Origin: Eubacteriales Family XIII. Incertae Sedis bacterium
GTDB taxonomy: Bacteria; Bacillota; Clostridia; Peptostreptococcales; Anaerovoracaceae
Length of the DNA: 36,108 nucleotides
Direction: 5' to 3'
Assembly: GCA_031261395.1 (NCBI GenBank)
Contig: JAISJT010000090.1
Span: forward strand, 1 to 36,108
Each line of letters starts with the position of its first letter. Position 1 is the stretch's first letter. Below are positions 31,243 through 36,108 of this stretch, piece after piece. The translations under genes were made by a program, and so were the position numbers. The notes beneath the pieces were generated by a model that was given only the letters and a program-made list of their open reading frames with translations, was not told the DNA's origin and did no database searches.

Positions 31243-31271
31243 GCAGCACTGAGAGAAGAGGAGGAGAACAA

Positions 31272-32408
31272 ATGAGGACAAGACTTGCATTGGTTCCGGG
31301 CTACGGTCCGGACGCGATCGACAAAATCGTGGTGGAGGAAGTCGAGCTTGCAGAGCCGGGCGACTATGACGTCCGTCTCAAGGTGATGACCTGTACCATC
31401 TGCAACAGCGACATCCTGGCGCTGACCGGCGAGCACGGCGAATACGACGGCCCCGGCGCTGCGGGTCATGAGACTGCAGGCATCGTCGATGCAGTCGGCG
31501 CGAAGGTCACCTACGTCAAACCCGGCGACCGCGTCCTGTGCTCGGAAGTCCGCGCGGGCTGCGGGCAGTGCGTCCAGTGCCTCAACGGCCGGCCCTGGTT
31601 TTGCGAAAATATTCCGCCGATGTCTTTCCGCGTTCCGAGTCCCTTCACGAGACTCAACGGAGAAGTCGTCACGCAAACCTGCTCCGGCTCCTCGGGCTTT
31701 GCCGATTATACAAATGCACACGAGGCGATGCTCTGCAAGATCGACGATGATATCCCCTTTGAGATCGGCTCCGCCCTGGCCTGCGGATTCATGAGCGGTT
31801 TCGGCGCAGTCCTCAATCGCTGCAAGGTGCAGCCCTGCGAAAGTTTTGCGGTCGTCGGCTGCGGCGGCGTAGGTCTCTCGGCCATCATGGGCGCCAAATA
31901 CTGCGGCGCCATCCCGATCATCGGCATCGACACCATGGACTCCAAGCTCGAAGCCGCGCTGAAGTTCGGCGCCACGCATGTATTCAATCCGAAAAAATGC
32001 GACGTGATCGCGGAAGTGAAAAAGGTCACGGGAGGATACGGCATCGACCAGTCATTCGTGGCGGTCGCCGGTCCCCATATCAAAAAGATGACGATCGATC
32101 TGACCGCCGAATACGGCCAGCTCACCGTCGTCGGACACGGACACCACAACCATGAGCATATGGATGAGATCAATTGGTTTGATTTGCTGCTCGGGCGCAA
32201 GCTGACCGGCTGCGTCATGGGAAATCTCATCCTGCGAAAAGACATCCCCAAGTATATGGATATGTACCGCAAAGGCATCGTCGATATCGACAGCCTGCTG
32301 ACAAACCGGTTCACGCTCGATCAGATCCACGAAGCGCTGGTCGATTCCACGCAGGGCGCTCTGAAAAACGTCGTCTATATTGGAGCGGCTATCCCCGCAG
32401 ACAAGTAA
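31272..32408 (+). CDS. Zinc-dependent alcohol dehydrogenase
   Basis: This medium-chain NAD(P)-dependent alcohol dehydrogenase has a catalytic zinc site in CTICNSDI (Cys) and AAGHETAG (His-Glu), with structural zinc cysteines in CGQCVQCLNGRPWFC. The Rossmann fold is at VVGCGGVGLSAIMGAKYCG, and ALACGFMSGFGAVLNRCKV is typical of the class III/benzyl-alcohol-type branch. GAGGAGGAG lies just before ATG 31272. The 378 residues are normal. The last 34 bp overlap the 3' end of the convergent LysR gene, and a strong hairpin follows 10 bp downstream. Confidence 0.93.
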   Translation: MRTRLALVPGYGPDAIDKIVVEEVELAEPGDYDVRLKVMTCTICNSDILALTGEHGEYDGPGAAGHETAGIVDAVGAKVTYVKPGDRVLCSEVRAGCGQCVQCLNGRPWFCENIPPMSFRVPSPFTRLNGEVVTQTCSGSSGFADYTNAHEAMLCKIDDDIPFEIGSALACGFMSGFGAVLNRCKVQPCESFAVVGCGGVGLSAIMGAKYCGAIPIIGIDTMDSKLEAALKFGATHVFNPKKCDVIAEVKKVTGGYGIDQSFVAVAGPHIKKMTIDLTAEYGQLTVVGHGHHNHEHMDEINWFDLLLGRKLTGCVMGNLILRKDIPKYMDMYRKGIVDIDSLLTNRFTLDQIHEALVDSTQGALKNVVYIGAAIPADK

Positions 32409-33310
32409 ACTTCACCGGGAAGCGCCGAGATGAACTGTTTCGTCTCGGCGCTTTGGTCTTCCGAACGCCACGCAGCAACTACATATTTTTGATAGCCCGG
32501 CAAATTGAGCGGATAGTATTTGATAGCGCTTTCCTCATCGAACTGCGCAAACTTTCCGCAAATAGCGAGCCCCTTGTTGGCCAGCAATTTGTGGATCATC
32601 GTCTGGACATTCGGGAGAAATTCAAATTGTTTGGGCAGAAACCCGGCCAGGCGGCATTCTTTTGTATACGTTTCACGCGCATCTTCCTCGGGCGTATAGG
32701 CAACGCGGAAAAAGACCTCGCTTTCCAAATCTTCCGGTTTCAATTCGTCCGAAGCGGCCAGGGGATGGCCGACCGATACGGCGATATACATCGGAAAATC
32801 GGAGATGCGCTTGTAGGAAATATCCTTGAGCCCGTTCAGCACGAAATCCTGGACAATAGCGATATCCGCCTCGCCAAACTCAAGAGCATCCCTGAGTTCT
32901 CTGAATTCCCGAAGCGACTCCATCAGCACGATCTGCGGATAGCTTTCCTCAAATTTTCGAATGACATGCTTTGCCTCTTTGAAAATCTCCGAGATATCAT
33001 AGACCTCCGGCATGACGATACGTATGGTCTTTGACGGCATACTCGAAATCGTTCTGGCCGTTTCGAGCGCCCGGAGCAGACTGCCGTAGAGGGGCTGCAA
33101 AACGGAATAGAGATATGCGCCTTCCGGCGTCAGCACGACGCCCTGATTGCCGCGCGAAAACATACGGATGCCGACGCCTTCTTCAAACCTCTGCAGGGTT
33201 TTGCTGAGCGCCGGCTGCGAGATATACATCAGGCCGGCCGCCTTTGAGAGGTTTTGATATTTGGCGATCGTCAGGAACGCCTCGATTTGCTGGAAGGTAA
33301 TATTGTACAT
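32375..33310 (-). CDS. LysR-family transcriptional regulator
   Basis: The N-terminal helix-turn-helix (about 1-60) reads FQQIEAFLTIAKYQNLSKAA...SQPALSKTLQRFEEGVG, the classic LysR pattern. A linker and substrate-binding domain (about 90-300) follow. ATG 33310 comes directly after the TAG stop of gdhA, so it is co-transcribed and probably translationally coupled; no strong ribosome binding site is seen. Its 3' end overlaps the zinc ADH gene by 34 bp. It is the only classical regulator in the window and could act on the divergent transport/URO-D promoters or on gdhA. The effector is unknown. Confidence 0.92.
   Translation of the reverse strand: MYNITFQQIEAFLTIAKYQNLSKAAGLMYISQPALSKTLQRFEEGVGIRMFSRGNQGVVLTPEGAYLYSVLQPLYGSLLRALETARTISSMPSKTIRIVMPEVYDISEIFKEAKHVIRKFEESYPQIVLMESLREFRELRDALEFGEADIAIVQDFVLNGLKDISYKRISDFPMYIAVSVGHPLAASDELKPEDLESEVFFRVAYTPEEDARETYTKECRLAGFLPKQFEFLPNVQTMIHKLLANKGLAICGKFAQFDEESAIKYYPLNLPGYQKYVVAAWRSEDQSAETKQFISALPGEVYLSAGIAAPI
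32419..32460 (+). terminator. Hairpin terminator after the zinc ADH
   Basis: AGCGCCGAGATGAA pairs with TTCGTCTCGGCGCT (one G-U) around a CTGT loop, extended by AG/CT pairs, followed by the moderately T-rich TTTGGTCTT. It lies inside the C-terminal codons of LysR, so the ADH transcript would end antisense to lysR. Confidence 0.6.
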
Positions 33311-34684
<1,374 letters not shown>

Positions 34685-34792
34685 TCATTATACTATACAT
34701 ATTTCAAAATTTATCGAAAAATCCCACCCCGATGAATTTCAGTTTATGTGCCTGATATGTCCTAAGTGGCGCCTTTCATGTCTTTCTTGTTG

Positions 34793-34798
34793 TATAAT
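34793..34798 (+). promoter_or_regulatory. -10 box of the class II aldolase gene
   Basis: TATAAT ends 7 nt before ATG 34806. No good -35 box or Shine-Dalgarno is seen. The start site would fall on the A of the ATG, i.e. a leaderless mRNA. Confidence 0.5.
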
Positions 34799-34805
34799 AA
34801 TGCAC

Positions 34806-35408
34806 ATGACTACAACGACACTATCCGAACTTCGGCTACAAATGTGCGATATCGCGGGTCTTCTTTGGCGACGCCGTCTGACCAATGCGTACGGCGGCAA
34901 TTTCTGCGCGCGCGTCAGCGCGGATTCACTGCTCGTCACGCCGTCGCTGATGGCCGAGGAGAAACACTGCCGGCTCGTCCCGGACGATCTGATGCTCGTG
35001 GATCTTGACGGCAATATCATTGAAGGCACGGGCAGGCTCTCGCGCGAAACGCATATGCATACGACGCTGCTGCGAGCCTTCCCGACAGTGAACGCCGTGA
35101 TCCACGCCCACCCCATGAACGGCATGGTCTTTGCCGCGGCCGAACGCCCCATCCCCTCCGTCACCGAAGCTACGGAACTGGCCGGCGAAGCAGGCCTCAT
35201 CGAATTTGCGCCGATGTGCACTCCCGAAATGAGCGCCGCCACCCTGGCCTATTTCGAAAGCAAACGCGCCCTCGCAGAAAAAATGCCGATCGCCGGCATC
35301 CTCCCGCGTCACGGCCTCGTAGTGACCGGCCAAAGCCTGAACAAAACGTTCACCATGCTCGAACTCGTCGAGACCGACGCCTACTGCGCCCTGCACTGGC
35401 CAAAATAG
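34806..35408 (+). CDS. Class II aldolase/adducin-family protein
   Basis: This protein of the fuculose-phosphate-aldolase/ribulose-5-phosphate-epimerase fold cleaves or isomerises sugar phosphates using zinc. The metal ligands are visible in VIHAHPMNG (two His) and LPRHGLVVTG (third His), with NAYGGNFCARVS and SRETHMHTTLLR earlier. Start choice: ATG 34806 (MTTTTLSEL) or in-frame ATG 34800; the track start at 34647 is not credible. Length is about 200, normal for the family. It has no ribosome binding site and TATAAT lies 7 nt upstream. It is the last gene before the repeat-rich right end. Confidence 0.88.
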   Translation: MTTTTLSELRLQMCDIAGLLWRRRLTNAYGGNFCARVSADSLLVTPSLMAEEKHCRLVPDDLMLVDLDGNIIEGTGRLSRETHMHTTLLRAFPTVNAVIHAHPMNGMVFAAAERPIPSVTEATELAGEAGLIEFAPMCTPEMSAATLAYFESKRALAEKMPIAGILPRHGLVVTGQSLNKTFTMLELVETDAYCALHWPK

Positions 35409-35435
35409 CACCAATAATATGTATCGAGATTTGCA

Positions 35436-35482
35436 CCTCTGTCATTCCCGCGAACCTCTGTCATTCCCGCGAAGGCGGGAAT
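35436..35482. repeat. Tandem 19-bp unit with hairpin
   Basis: CCTCTGTCATTCCCGCGAA occurs exactly twice in tandem (35436-35454, 35455-35473). The second copy continues into the hairpin ATTCCCGC-GAAG-GCGGGAAT (35463-35482). This is the same tcattcccg family as elsewhere in the flanks. It could act as a weak end-of-transcript structure for the aldolase gene but lacks a T tract. Confidence 0.75.
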
Positions 35483-35523
35483 CCAGTTATAATTCATCCC
35501 GCATGAAAGGCGAAGCGCCGCCG

Positions 35524-35539
35524 CCGGCAAATTTGCCGG
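35524..35539. repeat. 16-bp palindrome CCGGCAAATTTGCCGG
   Basis: This is a perfect palindrome with no gene downstream. Its core AAATTT and the CCGG ends are seen in other non-coding pieces of the flanks. Confidence 0.6.
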
Positions 35540-35709
35540 TCGGAGTGTACAACAAATGTTGTTATTTTCTTGTGATCCCCACGAATTCACGTTTTATTGT
35601 CTAACAGTCAGGAAGCTTTCTCTTGTGAACCCTTGATATTCACACATTAAAGCCTCTAAAATGTGATTTTGCATACATAACAAGAGAATTTACAAAGTGA
35701 GCCCCAAAA

Positions 35710-35892
35710 GAATGTCTCCGCTTGCAAAACGCCATGCCGCCTGCGGCGGGGGACGCTCCGCTAATGTATTACGGTAGGCCCTCGCTGCGCTCGCGCCCTT
35801 GATTTCCATTTCTAAAAAGGCGGTGATGGCTGGCCAGCTTTGTTGGCTGACGAGACAGGTATACGGATTGCCATCTATTTTGCGTACTTTGC
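35710..35892 (-). repeat. 182-bp dispersed repeat, right (inverted) copy
   Basis: The reverse complement opens GCAAAGTACGCAAAATAG and ends AAGCGGAGACATTC, matching 173-354 with few differences. On its outer side it continues with TGCAAATTTCAGTTTGTCGGG, which resembles 442-462 of the left end, so the match extends in modular form. Confidence 0.8.
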
Positions 35893-35914
35893 CCGACAAA
35901 CTGAAATTTGCACC

Positions 35915-36020
35915 CCTGTCATTCCCGGGCGGCGGCGTAAACCCGCAGTCATTCCGTCGGTTGCGCCACGGTAAACCTTTAGCCCTCGGGCTTGACCCGA
36001 GGGGTAACCCTGGGAATCCA
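35915..36020. repeat. tcattcccg/cttgaccc repeat block, right end
   Basis: CTGTCATTCCCGGGCGGCGG and CCTCGGGCTTGACCCGAGGG (a hairpin) resemble the block at 379-460. The order of modules relative to the 182-bp repeat differs between the two ends. Confidence 0.6.
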
Positions 36021-36108
36021 AGGTGATCATCCACCATAGATTCCCCAAGACTGCGATGGGGATCTTTGCGCAAAGTGACGACAATTCGAGTTTTTGCACT
36101 CTCTTATG

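Larger units (their letters stand above)
35409..36108. other. Repeat-rich non-coding right end
   Basis: I find no credible gene; the ORFs at 35419, 35690, 35799 and 35875 run through repeats. The stretch holds two 19-bp tandem copies and a hairpin (35436-35482), a 16-bp palindrome (35524-35539), the inverted copy of the 182-bp repeat (35710-35892), and a tcattcccg/ccgggcttgaccc block (about 35915-36020). A weak TTGATA-18-TAAAAT promoter-like pair near 35632-35661 leads to nothing recognisable. Confidence 0.7.

Noticed and set aside
35436-35482. CRISPR-like short repeats
   Set aside because: Only two directly abutting 19-bp copies, no spacers and no cas genes; they belong to the tcattcccg intergenic repeat family.
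35632-35661. TTGATA-N18-TAAAAT promoter
   Set aside because: Nothing recognisable is transcribed from it in either the ORF track or by eye.

Overview
The window looks like a chromosomal segment of an anaerobic Bacillota (Clostridia-type) bacterium. Supporting features are a class III fructose-1,6-bisphosphatase, an oxygen-sensitive glycyl radical enzyme with its activase, tandem 4Fe-4S proteins, ribose-type ABC importers with lipoprotein binding proteins, strong AGGAGG ribosome binding sites, and a very small hydrophobic toxin gene of a type I toxin-antitoxin kind. No rRNA, tRNA, CRISPR array, integrase or transposase was found. Taxonomy below phylum/class is not supported.

Layout. 1-631 is repeat-rich and non-coding. 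632-3344 holds nnrD and ilvD on the plus strand, separated by tandem 20-bp repeats. 3345-3711 holds a compact candidate type I toxin-antitoxin locus: a 23-residue toxin on the minus strand and an antisense RNA with its own promoter and terminator on the plus strand. 3712-8741 holds fbp (-), a Fic protein (-) framed by two matching triple-repeat clusters, a hotdog thioesterase (+) and a FAD oxidoreductase (-). 8944-11259 is a 771-residue protein made of three related QueG-like modules. 11270-18101 is one minus-strand run read as aconitase-X large subunit, aconitase-X small subunit, glycyl radical enzyme, its activase, two small proteins, and a C-type-lectin/FGE-fold protein whose C-terminus looks like the variable region of a diversity-generating retroelement (DGR) target. 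No reverse transcriptase is present.

18310-20300 (+) encodes a metallo-beta-lactamase-fold protein and an iron-type alcohol dehydrogenase, divergent from the aconitase-X operon. 20311-29732 (-) is a 9.4-kb transport operon encoding two ribose-type ABC importers (one with one permease gene, one with two) and ending with an SDR dehydrogenase. Divergent from it, 29925-32408 (+) encodes a uroporphyrinogen-decarboxylase-family protein, a 49-residue protein and a zinc alcohol dehydrogenase. Then come a LysR regulator and gdhA (-), a class II aldolase (+), and a second repeat-rich non-coding end that carries an inverted copy of the 182-bp repeat found at the left end.

How the parts may work together (inference): the importers, three dehydrogenases, aldolase-family protein, glycyl radical enzyme and aconitase-X pair look like a catabolic region for a small polar compound (sugar, polyol or hydroxy-amino acid). 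The substrate cannot be read from the sequence. The most unusual items are the orphan DGR-target-like cassette downstream of a radical-enzyme operon, the type I toxin-antitoxin locus, the triple-module Fe-S protein, and several operon-first genes with a -10 box 6-7 nt before the ATG and no ribosome binding site, which suggests leaderless transcripts. All work was by eye; no database search was run.
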